Source: Myotis daubentonii (Eukaryota > Chordata > Mammalia > Chiroptera > Vespertilionidae). Taken from it: a stretch of DNA of 64,000 nt. The DNA lies in assembly GCF_963259705.1 (NCBI RefSeq), contig NC_081850.1, forward strand, positions 34,829,892 to 34,893,891. The letters run 5' to 3'. The position numbers were made by a program, and so were the translations under genes. Below, one piece after another: positions 1 to 12,125 of this stretch (its first letter is position 1; the number at the start of each line of letters is the position of its first letter). The notes beneath the pieces were generated by a model that made no database searches, was not told the DNA's origin, and saw only the letters and a list, made by a program, of their open reading frames with translations.

Positions 1-368
1 ATCAAGCAACTTAGGTCGGTCTAAAATAAAACAAAGTCATCTCCCACCCACCCGTTCATGGCCAATCACGTTTCCCAGTGAACCACTCTGAGCTTTTGAT
101 TTTTTAGTTATTTTGCTGATTGCCATCATCACTTTTTATCACTTTATATCCTTATACCCTTTTTTCTGTTTCCTGAGTTATCTTCTTTGAGTATACTGTT
201 GACTCCCAGTGTAGTCGAAGAGGAACTATTGTCTTCAGACGCACCTCCCAATTTTGTTTGATTATATTATTTCTAGATTGTCAAGGTTTAGAATAATCAG
301 TTTTTAATGCTTTGTGTGTAGCTTGCTTCTGAAAATTTAACCTCCAGAAAAGCATATAAAGTATAATG
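1..368. other. AT-rich sequence, nothing recognised
   Basis: No exon, repeat family or RNA gene was recognised. The last six bases before the solo LTR form its left target-site duplication (369-374). Confidence 0.4.
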
Positions 369-374
369 ATCATA

Positions 375-1119
375 TGCCGGGGTCCAGCCCCAGCGGGTCC
401 AGGGGTCCCCAAAGGTGTGGACGGAGTCGGCGAAGAAGGAATGACATGGAGACAGCGTTCAGTTGATCAGCAGCCTAGCCAGGATCTCTAGCCAGGATCT
501 CCAGCCAAGTTCTGGTCTGGATCTCCAGCGAAGTTCTGGTTAGGATCTCCAGCCAGGTTCTTTCCAGGTTCTCTAGCCAGGTTCAGTCACCAGGTTCTAG
601 CCAGGTTCAGTCCAGGATCTTTTGCCATGTTCTCTCACTAGGTTCTGTCTCTAGGTTCTGAGGCCAGTTTCTGTCCAGGATCTTTTGCCATGTTCTCTCC
701 AGCAAAGTTCTTCTGTCTCTAGAGAACGTTCTGTGTAGGTTCTGTGCCTAGGTTCTGTCTCCTAAGTTCTGTCTCTTGCTGTCTTGTTACATCTATATTT
801 ATACCAGTTGATTCAATCCTATCAATCTCTATTACAAAGGTTAGGGCGTTTCTTATCTCCATTCCAGGGAGTAAAGATTATGTAGCTTAAGCATGATTGT
901 TCGTAGTTAAAGTGATTAATTACCCGCCTGGCACTTAGTTGAGGGGTTTTATTCCCTCCCTAACTTCAGGGGAAAATCCCTACCTGGGGAAACAACCTTT
1001 CTCAGAGAGGAGACCTTGGTTAAAACACATAGTGCCAAGAAGGTGAGCAAACATATTAAGAACAGTATGCCATATATGCCAGGTCCTTTGAAACAGCAAG
1101 GATGGACCGGCTCCCGGCA
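375..1119 (-). mobile_element. Solo LTR of a class II-type endogenous retrovirus
   Basis: A 745-bp element begins TG and ends CA, with inverted ends TGCCGGG / CCCGGCA. It is flanked by a perfect 6-bp duplication ATCATA (369-374 and 1120-1125). A 6-bp duplication is typical of class II (ERVK-like) integrations. Its reverse complement matches the LTR at 23004-23766, whose TATA box corresponds to TATTTATA at 796-803 here, so this copy reads on the minus strand. The part between the TATA box and the 3' end is built of diverged repeats of a 'CCAGGTTCT'-like unit (about 480-770). No internal retroviral genes are present. Confidence 0.88.
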
Positions 1120-1182
1120 ATCATATAAATATCTTTCCCTATGGAACCAAGTGATTTCATTGGACCCATAGAAAAAGAAATG

Positions 1183-1385
1183 TTAGCCTGGCCAGTGTGG
1201 CTCAGTTGGTTGAACGTCATCCCATGCACCAAAGGGCCAACAGTTTGATTCCCAGTCAAGGCACATTCCCAGGTTTCAATCCCCACTAGGCGAGTGTGCA
1301 GGAGGCAGCCAACTGATGTGCTTCTTTTTCTCCCTCTCCCATCCTCTCTCACTAAGATCAATAAAAACATATTTAAAAAAGAAAA
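1183..1385 (+). mobile_element. Ves SINE (bat tRNA-derived)
   Basis: The head reads GGCCAGTGTGGCTCAGTTGG, a degenerate tRNA A box. A B-box-like GTTTGATTCCC follows, then a pyrimidine-rich CTCCCTCTCCC section, and the tail ATCAATAAAAACATATTTAAA. This is the layout of Ves SINEs in vespertilionid bats. Confidence 0.9.
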
Positions 1386-2961
1386 GGAAATATCATCTTA
1401 TGTCACTGATTCTTGCTACTCCAAAAAGAATATTCTACATATCAAAAATGGGTAAACTTTTAATTTCTTTTCAGATTTATTCACTTCTAATTCATGCTCA
1501 GATTGCTACTCTTTCTTCTACCTCCATTATCCTTTTTCTTATATCTTTTCCTCTTGACTGATTCCTTGTGTCTTTTGTTGTTGTTGCTGTTGATTTTATA
1601 TTTGTTACACACAGAAAACCTTTGAGGTTTTCTATATCTGAAAATATTTTCTATTCCCTCACACTGTGGATTAATCATTTTGGATTAATTTTATAGCAGC
1701 CTATAAAATTGGAATGGTTAGCATTCAGTTTCTTGAGTTATAAAATGATAGAATTATTAGGATGCATGAATCCATTTCTAATCATTAGCCTTTTATTTTA
1801 GCTTCTTTATTACCAATTTAAAAAAATTTATCTCTTAATTATGTGGATTTATTTATTTTTATTTTTGGCAGAGCATTTTTGAAGAGGGCTTATGGGTGCT
1901 ATATACCCTGAGTTTTTTCATGTTGAAAATGTGAATCGCACCTTCTGGATTTAATTTTCTTTTGGTCACAATTATTGCTTTTTCTAAATTCTGTAATCAT
2001 TGTTCCATTGTTTTCCAAATGAATGTGACTATGGAGGAGTCTAATGCTAGCCTGACTTTCTTACACTTTTAAGGTGATTCATTTCGCCTGGGTGCCCAAG
2101 GAATTTCTTTTCTCTATATTTCCATGTTACTATTACTATATGAAATTTTCCTATGACCACAATGTATTTTTTCTTTTAACAAATTCAGGTTTTTTCAATG
2201 GACTTTCTTTTAGTATACCTTTGAGTGATTTTTCTATTCCATTTTTCTGTGTCTGAAGTACCTTTATGCTGTTTTGTTTTAATCTGTCTTCCCTGCCTAT
2301 TAGCTTCTTTCTGATTGCAGAAATCAGTATGCCTTTTTAAAATCTGCATTCATTATGATAATCCAAAGCTTTTCTATTAATAGCATAATTTTAAATTGCC
2401 TATTATAAAATATTTCATGCATATAGAAATAGAGGTGAGTATAAATATAAGGTGTAAAGAATGCTAAACAAATAAACACATTTATATCCACACCCAGGTT
2501 AAGATCAAGCAATGCAGTTTACTATTGAAAACATTTGAACTTTTTTATAAAATGAATTATGTTATATTTTCTTCAGCAGCCTGCTTCCTCCCTCACCCCA
2601 CAGCTTAAAATTCTGCTTGTTAATTTATGTTAACACATATATCTCCAGTCCTTTCTTTCTCACTGCTGAATAGTATTCAGGGTTACCACCATTTATTCAT
2701 TCGTTTCACTGTCACTAGTTACTTCATTTTATTTTAAAATTTTATTTTATAACTACCAATATTTTTTAAAATTTTAGGACAGGTTATCTTCTATACATGT
2801 TCAAAATTTTGTCTAGAATGTATATTTCTTGGGGGTGATATTTTTAAGCCATAGAATTAAAAATATTGTTAGCTCTAGTATGCCAAATGCTTTTGTAAAA
2901 TTATTATATACAATTTGAGTGTAATATATTATTTTCTTAGATATTGTGTATTATTCTAAAA
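1386..2961. other. AT-rich intergenic/intronic sequence, possible old LINE debris
   Basis: No coding exon was seen. Stretches near 1580-2250 and 2450-2900 have the texture of decayed L1 or other LINE 3' sequence (for example the block around 2490-2700), but no family could be assigned. Confidence 0.35.
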
Positions 2962-3799
2962 CTAGAGGCCTGGTGCACGAAATTTGTGCACGGAGCGGGC
3001 GGGGGGGGGGGGGGTCCCTCAGCCCGGCCTGCACTTTCTCTAATCCGGGACCCCTCGGGGAATATCCGACTGCCTCTCACAATTTGGGACTGCTGGCTCC
3101 TAACCGCTCACCTGCCTGCCTGCCTGATCTCCCCTAATCCCTCTGCCTGCCTGCCTGATCACCCCAAACCCCTCTGCCTGCCTGCCTGATCGCCCCTAAC
3201 CACCTCTGCCTGCCTAATCACCTCTAACTGCTCCCCTACCGGCCTAATTGTCACTAACTACTCCTTTGTTGGTCTGATTACCCCTAACTGCCTCTGCCTC
3301 ACCCCACACCGGGACCCAGGATTCCCTCCTCTGGCCAGTCGCAGGCACCCAGGACCCAAGCTTCCCTCCTTCTGGCCGGCTGCAGGCACCCAGAACCTGG
3401 GCTGGCTTTGCCCGGTCCGGCCACAACCACAGGGGACCGTGGGCGGGTGGCTTTGCCCGGGTCGCAGCCACAGGGACTACAGGGCGGGCGGCTTGTCCCT
3501 CTCCTGGGCTGCAGGCACAGCCGCTGGTGCCCGGGACTGCAGGGACCATGGGGCATGCAGATTGTCCCTCTCCCAGGCTATAGGTGCAGGCACAGCCACT
3601 GGTGCCTGGGACCGCGGGGCAGGTGGCTTGTCCCTCTCCCGGGACGCAGCCCAGCTGGTCCCCATTCCTCTCTCATGAGCTCATTTGTGCCTGGCTGGTC
3701 CCCATTCCTCTCTCCCCAGTGTTAAGTGGCTGAACCCTCATGGCGTGACGGCATGAGTGTGTGAAGACCATTTGCATATTAGCTTTTTATTATATAGGA
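2962..3799 (-). mobile_element. HeliBatN-type non-autonomous Helitron
   Basis: On the plus strand the element starts CTAGAGGCCTGGTGCACGAA and ends TATTATATAGGA, the reverse complement of a Helitron with a TC start and CTAG end. It sits precisely between a host A (2961) and T (3800), the Helitron target. The palindromic 3' hairpin (GCACGAAATTTGTGC) is at 2977-2991. Inside are a G run (3001-3014) and tandem 'CTGCCTGCCTGAT' units (3111-3210). No Rep/helicase gene is present. Confidence 0.92.
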
Positions 3800-3964
3800 T
3801 TATGTTGCTTTGCTTCTTGATTTGTTTCCTTGGGTCTGAAATCTCTCTTTTAATCTCATTCTATTGATTTATCATCTTGTCTTTAAATTCTTCTTCCATT
3901 TAATCTATATTCTTTTTAACTTATATATTCCTTTGTTCTTTTTCATTTGATTTGGTCCTTGAAA

Positions 3965-4135
3965 TAACACTGTGAAACAGGTAATATTTTTATTCTCATT
4001 TTATAGGAGAAAAAAATGGATTTCCAAGAAATTATGTGTCTAGGCCACAGTCTTACAGCTAGTGAGTCCAGGACTCACAACCAGCACCCAAGTATTCCAC
4101 CTCTAAACTCTTGCTGTTTCCACTGCTTTACGAGA
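3965..4135 (-). repeat. MIR SINE
   Basis: The sequence follows the reverse complement of MIR: a 'CTCATTTTATAGGAGA' segment, then 'CACAGTCTTACAGCTAGTGAGTC' and a CACCCAAGT...AACTCTTGCTG end. It is diverged, as expected for this ancient mammalian SINE. Confidence 0.65.
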
Positions 4136-4354
4136 AAATATAATTGAGGGCTACATTGTGTAGTATGGCCTCTAAGACTAATTAAGCTTCCAAACTGAGC
4201 AGGCAAAGATAACAACACTTACATAACACGTGTAACTCAATGAAAATCCTCCCCAATAAGATAAGAACAGCAGAATACCAGGTGACATTATCCCTGACCT
4301 ATCTTGGAAGTTATTGTGATAGTATAAGGAGGAATTCTACTGCTACTACCACCT

Positions 4355-4355
<1 letters not shown>

Positions 4356-4404
<49 letters not shown>
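4356..4404. repeat. (AG)n microsatellite
   Basis: An uninterrupted AG dinucleotide run of about 24 units. Confidence 0.97.
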
Positions 4405-4406
<2 letters not shown>

Positions 4407-6636
4407 GATAACAAGTGACAGGACTATTGAAACAGGCTTTTGAAACCCCATGTAATACCAAGGAAACAGGATGGAAACAAGAATATGACATGGGTTTTCT
4501 TGTACCTTGATGGTATCTTGGGAGAAGAGCCTTTATTTGGAATCTCCCTCTATCCTCAACGCCCTCTGTCCTGAAGAACCAGGTCACACAGTGAAAACCG
4601 GTGCAACAATGAATACGATGGAGGACGGAGCCTTCTGCTGCATAAAGGCCTCTTCCAGCACCTGGAGGGAGAGACCGAAGTGCCCTTTTTCCTGGGAAGG
4701 ACAGTGGCACTGAGTTTCCGTTTTAGAAGAAAGGTATAGGAAGTGACATAAATGATCTCTACTGAGAATGATGTAAACCAAGGGTGAAGGACAGCAAGAC
4801 TGACTAAAAAACTATTATATGTTCTATCTCTGAAATTGGCTGCTCTTGTGTCTTAAAGCTGGTTGAGTTTAGTTCCTACTTTCAAATGTCTGTCAAGAAA
4901 TTATATTCAAACATAGGAATATCCAATAACTATTTTCATTGTTTCCTAAAGGTTGTTCTATGGGAGATCAATAAATTTTCAATGAAAAAAAACCTGCAAA
5001 ATATTCAAATAAGTTTGGATGTATTTTATTTAAGCATGCCAACAATATGGTCTAAAATATATTACAGAAAAAAATATTATTTTTATATTAATTAATAAAT
5101 ATGTAATTGCAAAATATTATATATTTTTATAAACAGAGATGCACTAAAATGCTGCTAGGGAATATACCCTGACCACATCTGGGTGGTAGGAATACAAGTG
5201 AATTGCATTTTCATATTTTTACTCATTTTCATTTCTTTTTTTTAGTGAATAATATTTTTAAGAAATTTAACATGACAACAATAACTTTAATACTTAGCCC
5301 TTAATATGCTTTATGTCACATAGGCCTAAGAAGCAGGCACTGCTATTATTATTGTAGTTATATAAATGCTATTTTTAAATTCCAGATTTAAAGCTATGAG
5401 GAACTGGACATGTTAGTTCAGGCAAAAAGGAGAAAGTGGAAATGAGACTTATCTGGAAGGCAGAAATAAGAAAACATGGAAACTAATTGTCTGTGGGAAG
5501 CAACTATGTGTGCCTCCAGGATACTGAGGCTTATAGCATTAGTGACAAAAACAGAATCAAGGAAATCCAAGATCATATAAAGATTTTAATGAAATTTAAA
5601 GGAATGGTTACTTTTCAAGAAGAAGCTGGGGTTGGCTCTTGTTGATCATTGAGGAGGTGGCGAAGCACATTGGTAGAAATGTTTGGTGCTGGCCGGAGCT
5701 CCGAGAGAGAGCAACCTGAAGTGTGGGCAGCCATTCATAGGGGAATCTTTTTGAGAATCGCTCACGTGAATGGGCTCTCCCGCCAGGTCTCTATACAATC
5801 CCAAGAACTTGACCAACGTGTGGAATGATGATAGAATGGAATTCCAAGTGTCCTTGTGCATGGATGAATGTTGACAAAGGATGACATTTTCAAATAGTTT
5901 TCTTTATTGTTTTTCCTTAGAGATTCCTTGATTTCTTTTTTTTAAAAAATGAAAGTAGAAATGACATTTAATATGGTTACACCCTAGAAGATAGGATTTG
6001 AGGTGAAAGATACCCTAGCCACGTGAAGAAGTGATCAGAAATTGAGAATTGAGTCATGATAAATTCATGGTGTACTGCATGGAGGATGAGGAAAGGAATC
6101 AAGGTAGGAAAATACAAAATGAAGGTCTCTGACTATGTATAAATACAGTGAGCAAAGATGTAAGAGTCTTGGGGTCTCAAAGAACCCCAACTTAAAAAGA
6201 AATGTGCTGTATATTATGCTGGCACGTGTAAGGTGTTTATTAGGAAATATTTTTTTTCAGGCAGTAAAAAGACATAAATATAATCATACAGTCACCTTGC
6301 CATATAGGACATTAGGAAGATCTATTTTAGAAAGATAATAAATTCCCTTCTCTCCAAGGCCCCTCTTTTAAGTGAGTTCAAAGTTATTAAATAAAATATA
6401 GAGGGCATCAAAGAAAAATGAGTACATAACTGTAACATGTACTTCTAAAGACAGGTTAATGAATAGGGTATTATTTTTGGAATCCATAGATCAAGAGATA
6501 ACTTAATAAGGATCAAGATAATTAATTTGGGCAAGGTTATCATACAGAATTTTTTGGCATCTTTATTGCAGGCAGAAAAATGGGAAATAAGCTGAAACCA
6601 TTAGTAAAGAGTAATCCCAAAAAGTACCTGTGCATA
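4405..6636. other. No gene recognised; one CpG-containing block at 5640-5870
   Basis: Mostly AT-rich sequence without recognisable exons. A possible decayed MIR lies near 5280-5400. The block at 5640-5870 is richer in G+C and CpG than its surroundings and holds a 71-codon frame on the minus strand (5646-5861), but no family was recognised in any of its frames. Confidence 0.35.
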
Positions 6637-6638
6637 TA

Positions 6639-6755
6639 CAGGGTGGGGCCAAAATAGGTTTATAGTTGCGTCTACAGAGTTTATTCTTGTATTATTATTT
6701 ATTATTTTATTATTTATTTGTATCACAACTGTAAATCTACTTTTGCCATTTCCTG
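6639..6755. mobile_element. Tc1/mariner-type MITE
   Basis: A 117-bp near-palindrome has inverted ends CAGGGTGGGGCCAAAATAGG and, at the right, the reverse complement of CAGGAAATGGCAAAAGTAG. It is flanked by TA on both sides (6637-6638, 6756-6757), the mariner target. The centre is AT-rich with no coding capacity. Confidence 0.75.
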
Positions 6756-6940
6756 TATACACACACATACACAGATCACACATACTTACAGTGTTTGTAT
6801 AAAGAGTGTGGAAGGGTATGTGTCAAACGCTTAATAGTTATTATTTGTATGTGGTACAATTATAGGTGTTTTTATTTGTCCTATATCTGAATTTTCTCAT
6901 TTATATTAAACATTAAATATTTGTGCAATAAGGAAAAAAA

Positions 6941-7200
6941 CCTGCCCCAGCCGGGTGGCTCAGTTGTTTGAAGCATCATCCCATACAACAAAAGGGTCAG
7001 GATGCATGCCTAGGTTGTGGGTTCCATCCCAGGTTAGGGTGGTATGACAGGCATCCAATCAATGTTTCTCATATTGATGTCTCTGTCTGTCTGTCCCTCC
7101 CTCCCTCCCTCCCTCCCTCCCTCCCTCCCTCCCTCCCTCTCTTCCACTTTCCCTAAAAATCAATTAACATATCCTCAGGTGAGATTTTTTTAAAAAAACA
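6941..7200 (+). mobile_element. Ves SINE with expanded (TCCC)n
   Basis: The head is CCCCAGCCGGGTGGCTCAGTTG, and a tRNA-like body follows. The pyrimidine-rich section has expanded to a (TCCC)n run at 7096-7138. The tail (AAAAATCAATTAACATATCC, then TCAGGTGAGA) resembles the tail of the minus-strand copy at 44311, suggesting both belong to one subfamily. Confidence 0.85.
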
Positions 7201-7345
7201 AACTGTTTGGAGTGTTTATAGAAAAAAAGATATGTCACTTCCCTTTCATCCCTATCACACTGTTAACCCCTAACCTATGAAACTTGTTTTTTTTTATAAG
7301 ATTCTATATAACAATAATACTGCTACTCTCTTTTATCTTTTTCAG

Positions 7346-7523
7346 ATACTAGTGAAAAATAACCATCTTTCAGACAAGATCATTGTTCTGCCAGGGATAA
7401 TTGAAGAAATCTCACTTCCCGAGGCTGTAGATGTGATCATTTCTGAACCAATGGGATACATGCTGTTCAATGAAAGGATGCTGGAGAGCTATCTTCATTC
7501 CAAAAAATGGCTGAAAGCAAATG
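7346..7523 (+). CDS. CARM1L: CARM1-like arginine methyltransferase, exon A (double-E loop)
   Basis: Internal exon of a type I protein arginine N-methyltransferase, the family that transfers methyl groups from S-adenosylmethionine to arginines of histone H3 and coregulators. It reads from ILVKNN to LKAN plus one base, and aligns with CARM1 residues about 225-284. Visible landmarks are the EE pair of the adenine-binding strand (codons 20-21, like CARM1 E244) and the double-E loop [11 protein letters not shown], whose two glutamates (codons 34 and 43) match E258 and E267, the substrate-arginine clamps. The acceptor is TTTTTCAG at 7338-7345 and the donor is GTGAGT at 7524; the exon starts in phase 0 and ends in phase 1. 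Against remembered CARM1, about 44 of 60 residues are identical, too diverged for CARM1 itself, which is nearly invariant in mammals. Hence it is called a paralogue. The SAM motif I exon expected upstream was not found in the window. Confidence 0.9.
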
Positions 7524-8149
7524 GTGAGTTGGCCAATCCTGGTTTAGAAAATAGGCTAACTTGTCTGTAAAATTTGCCAAGAATCCTGTCAAAAATTTCC
7601 CCCGTTCAATTCTGACAGAAAGGAGAGAACATTGCCATTGCGCCAATTCTTTTATTTTCTCATCTTATTCCATAACACATGAGATAGTCTCCAACCGTGA
7701 GGACATTGACGGCAGTGTGCTGCACAGGATTCAATATAGTGTAGTGACCAGTTCAGAGTTATGTATTCTTGTCCTGGCTCTATCACATTCTTCCTTAAGG
7801 AACTTGGCCTAATACTCGACTGTTTCACTTTGATTTCTTCACCTATGTGGTTAAAAATAACCTCTAAAGCCCTATGAAGTGTTTGCCTTCTATAATGTAA
7901 TGAACTCTCTGGGGTCTGCTAGTTCTTTTTAACATACTCTTTTTTTTGCTGCTTATATTTTCCCCTATGATCACTACTTATAATCAAGATAAAAACATAT
8001 AAAGTCCAATAATTGTTGTGCTTACTAAGTGTCTGCATGCACTAATCAATTTGCATGATGTTGTAAAAACCTTACAAAGTGTGACTGATGGAGGTTTTTA
8101 ACTTACTGGAAGGGTTAATGTTGAGGTTCTTGTGATTTTTTATTTCTTC
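7524..8149. other. Intron sequence, nothing recognised
   Basis: Start of the 5,440-bp intron between exons A and B. Short open frames here lack any recognisable similarity. Confidence 0.5.
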
Positions 8150-8325
8150 CCCAGGGGTATTTGGAAACAATTTGGGTTTCATAACTGAAGGCGGGGCCAC
8201 TACTGGCGTCTAATGGGAGAAGCCAGAGATGCTGCTAAACATCCTTCAGAGAACAGTACAGCCGCTATGCATCAAAGAGGCATCCCCCTAAAATGCCAAT
8301 AGTGCCAAGAGTGAGACCTGGCTTA
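8150..8325 (+). repeat. MER5A hAT-Charlie MITE
   Basis: Diverged match to the recalled MER5A consensus, including 'GATGCTGCTAAACATCCTTC' and 'AAATGCCAATAGTGCCAAGA'. Confidence 0.7.
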
Positions 8326-8364
8326 CTTAGGGAGATAGACTTGAAAAGTCCGGGCACAATGAGG

Positions 8365-9271
8365 AAAACAACCTAACAAGGGCACACCTTTAATAAGTGA
8401 CAGAAAGACCCTTACACATGCTGTCTGCAAGAGATACACTTCAGATTGAAAGATACACACAAACTGAAAGTAAAGGAATGGAAAGAGATATTTCATGAAA
8501 ATGAAAACAAACAAGCAAAAAAAAAAAAAAAAAAAAGCTGGGGTAGCAATACTTATACCAGACAAAATAGACTTTAAAACAAAGGCCATAATAAGAGACA
8601 AAGAAGGGCCTAGCAATTCTATTTCTGGGTATTTAACCAAAGAAACCCCAAATTCTAAATCTAAAAGACATATACATCCATATGTTCATTGCAGTATTAC
8701 TTGTAATAGCCAAGATATGGAAGCAATCTAAGTGTCCATCAGTGGAAGAATGGGTGATGAAGAAGAAGAAGTTGTGGATATAGTATATAATGGAATATGA
8801 CTCAAGCATAAAAAAAGGATGAAATCTTGCCATCTGCAACATGGAATGACCTAGAGGGTATTGTGCTGAGTAAATAAGTCAGGCAGAGGAGGGCAAATAC
8901 TATGTAATATCACTTATATATGAATCTATAAAACAAAATTAATGAACAAGCAGAATATAAACAGACTCGTAGATGCAAAGAACATTTTGATGGTTGCCAG
9001 ATAGGTGAGGAATTGGGGGGAAAGGTGAAGGGACTAAAAAGTACAAGTTGGTAGTTACAGAACAGTCATGGGGATTTAAAGTACGGCATAGGGAATATAG
9101 TCAATAATATCATAATAACTATATGGTGTCAGATGGGTAGTAGATTTATCGGGGCAATCCACTTAATAAGTTATATAATGTCTAATCTCTAGGTTGTATA
9201 CATGAAACCCCTAATATAATATTGTATATCAACTGTAATTGAAAAAACTTATTTAAAGTTTAAAAAAAAAG
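8365..9271 (+). mobile_element. Truncated, internally deleted LINE-1 (3' end)
   Basis: Fragments of L1 ORF2 (AAGCTGGGGTAGCAATACTTATACC; TAGCAATTCTATTTCTGGGT; AATGGAATATGACTCAAGCA) lie in order on the plus strand. They are followed by 3' UTR-like sequence and a terminal A-rich tail (9261-9271). Segments present in full-length L1 between the first two blocks are missing, and stops break the frame. No functional endonuclease or reverse transcriptase remains. Confidence 0.8.
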
Positions 9272-10695
9272 TGACAGAGCAGGGATTTGACCCCAGGTCT
9301 GTCTGACCTGCATCCCACACTCACAACTCCTGGACACACACTGACTTTCTACTCTTTACCAGAGAGAGTGGAAGGAATTCTAACAGCCCATGTTTTTCAA
9401 ATAAGACGTAGAAGGTAACTGAATTGTAGCTTCTTACCTTAATTTTACTTACTCTAAATTGCTCCCTATTTTGATATCCAAGGAAGACAAAATAGGGAAT
9501 AAAAGTACAACTCATACCTAACCAAGTGACACAGTATATCCGTACAAATAAAGCTTGAGACTCATCCATACATGTTTTCAAAATTTAGGGATTCAGAAAT
9601 ATGCACTTAAAAAAAACCTCATGTGAAAAAATAACTAAATAAACTTAGGAAAGGATACCCAACGTCAAGAACTTCGTTAGTGTTCCTGTTGTAAAACAGC
9701 CCAGGTTGAACTTGGAAGCCTTGTGTCCACGCGATAGAATTGAACTGTGGGAGAGAAAGGAAAGGAGCAAAGCTGCTTGGATTTCCTCCTCAGTGCCCCC
9801 AAGGAAAGAATTTTTATACTTTTTTTCTGGAGAATTTTTCAAATGGTGAGGTGCTTTTGTGTGATGAGATTTTACACATAGTTAATTAACGTGCAACTGA
9901 TTGAGCCTCTCTACGCTGAATATTTCCCCAGATATTTGAAGTGGATATGAAATTTTATATTGGGCTATATATTTTTAACTAGACAAGTAGAAATAAATGC
10001 TGATTTTATCAGCTTTTTACCCAGGGTGTTCCTGAGGGAAGAATGATTGCATTTTTCCCTAATTATTTTGATTTTCCATCAAAATAAGACATAGTTTACA
10101 ACATCAAATAATAATAAAAGGCTTATAATGAAAAATAAGAACCCTCTGTCACATCTCCTCTTATGCCGAGACTGCTACCCGAAGGCTGTCCCTTTCAACT
10201 CTATTCTCTGTTTCTTCTGTTATTTACAACGTTTATATGTAAAGTTACCCTATTGCTATTCTTGTCACTCTGTGGTTGAGAAGTTAGCTTTCCTACATAT
10301 CAGCTCTCTCCCTTCTTGATACACCCTCCCTTCCCCCATCCTCTCAATACATTTATACAGGTCCTCAATACCTTATCCTAACCTTTGGGGCTAGATATGC
10401 TTCAGAATTCAGAATCTGGAGGACTTTGGAAAGGTAATACACTCATATACCATGTATTACTTAATGCCTCCAGTCAGATATGAGGCGACACTCCATAATG
10501 AAACACATTATATGTATCTCTGCTACAAAACATATGAATATGGATGTCAAGTGAGATAAATATAGACTATGAATCAACTCACATCAGTTCAGGTCAGGTT
10601 TTGTCATCAAATGATGTTGCAAACTTACAAAAATCTGTTGCTTTGCTGAGCAGAGCTTTTTAAAATTCAGAATTTAATATAAAGAAATATGGACC
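9272..10695. other. Intron sequence, nothing recognised
   Basis: No exon or repeat family was identified. Small frames (for example 9321-9581 and 9645-9842 on the minus strand) have no recognisable motif. Confidence 0.45.
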
Positions 10696-10912
10696 TCGCT
10701 CAGCCGGTGTAGCTCAGTGGTTGAGCATCTACTTAGGAACCAGGAGGTCACGGTTTGATTCCCCTTCGGGGCACATGCCAGGGTTGTGGGCTCGATCTCC
10801 AGTAGGGGCCATGCAGGAGGCAGCCAATCAGTGATGCTCTCTCATCTTTAATGTTTCTGTCTCTTTCTCCCTCTCCTTCCCCTCTAAAATCAATAAAAAT
10901 ATATTTTTAAAA
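10696..10912 (+). mobile_element. Ves SINE
   Basis: The head is CAGCCGGTGTAGCTCAGTGG, the B-box-like element is GGTTTGATTCC, and the body includes GCAGGAGGCAGCCAATCAGTG. The tail is AAAATCAATAAAAATATATT. This is the best preserved plus-strand copy. Confidence 0.93.
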
Positions 10913-11984
10913 TAAGGAAACATGGACCTAGGTAATTATTTGGTTAAATGAGTAATCAATGTGTTTATATTACTGTCGCAATGTAAATAGTGTGCAGTGC
11001 CACATCAGGTGGTATAGTGGGTGCATATGATTATACATTTTCTCATGCAATCTTTTGCTTTTCCTGGAGCTAATTGCCTTTTATTTTCATTGGCTTAGTT
11101 TTCTATATACTCATTACTAATTTTTTCCATGTTCCAACAGGCCTGACAGATCCTATCAGTGTTTATTCTGTGAAGCCTTCCTCCTGGGGCCCTCTGTCCT
11201 CTACCAGTCCTATCGCATGGCTACCACACTCTGACTTTCTCTCCCCATTCTTGTGTCTTACACCATCATTTCCACAAAGAATATTCTCTAACAGGTTCTG
11301 GAGAAAGGAAATGTTAGAAGTTACTTTTTATTGAGTCCGTGGATTATCATATTGCTGGTTTTAGAGAATTTTAACTTGAAAACAATTTTTTCCCCCAGTA
11401 TTTTCAAGGCACCTTTTTCTGGTTTCTGGTTTCTAATATTGCTATTGAGAAGTCCAAGGCCATTCTGACTCCTGATGCTTTAGAGTGGCATACTTTTCCC
11501 CTGCGGACACTTTTAGTATCTTGTTTTTATTTCTAGTCTTCTTAGTACGAACTCTTAAAGTTCTTGTGCTGGACATGTAGTGAGTACATTGAATCAGAAG
11601 ACATTTTCTTTAACTCTTGGAATTTTTAAATATTTCACCATTGATGATTTCCTCTCCTCCATTTTTATCTGATATCTTTGGAAATCCTATTAGGCTTGGG
11701 CTCAGAACGTCCTTCTCTGAAGCTTCCCAAGTTTACATATTACTTTTCTAAGGTTGTTTAATAGCCCTCTATCTTGAAATTGAAAAACCCCCACGCAATC
11801 ATTGTTTGACACCAACGCATGAGATTTAGAAGGTGACATATGAATGATGTTACAATCATGCTTTTTCTCTACCTCTGACAATACTCTAAATAAAACAATC
11901 TGTTTTATTTTAATAGACTTTGAGTTAAAGTATGAGGCCATTGACTATTGAAGGGCATTCCATCCCTGGATTTGTCCTTCTACT
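10913..11984. other. Intron sequence with probable ancient repeat debris
   Basis: The block at about 11390-11710 resembles a very old mammalian interspersed repeat by its wording ('GATGATTTCCTCTCCTCCAT' at 11643-11662), but no family name is supported. No exon was seen. Confidence 0.35.
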
Positions 11985-12125
11985 TATTAGCCCTGAGATT
12001 GTGGCTGAGACACTTAAATTTCCCTGTTCCTTATTTTTCCTCATTTATGAAATAGGCATAATAATAAAACCTACTTTATATTGTTATGAGGATTAAATGA
12101 ATTAACACATAGAAAACCCAGAAAA
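11985..12125 (+). repeat. MIR SINE
   Basis: It follows the MIR order: 'TTTTCCTCATTTATGAAATAGGC', 'ATAATAATAAAACCTAC', 'GTTATGAGGATTAAATGAATTAAC'. Plus orientation. Confidence 0.75.

Noticed and set aside
10696..10912. Possible tRNA gene
   Set aside because: The A and B boxes belong to a Ves SINE; there is no tRNA cloverleaf or terminator, and many copies exist in the window.
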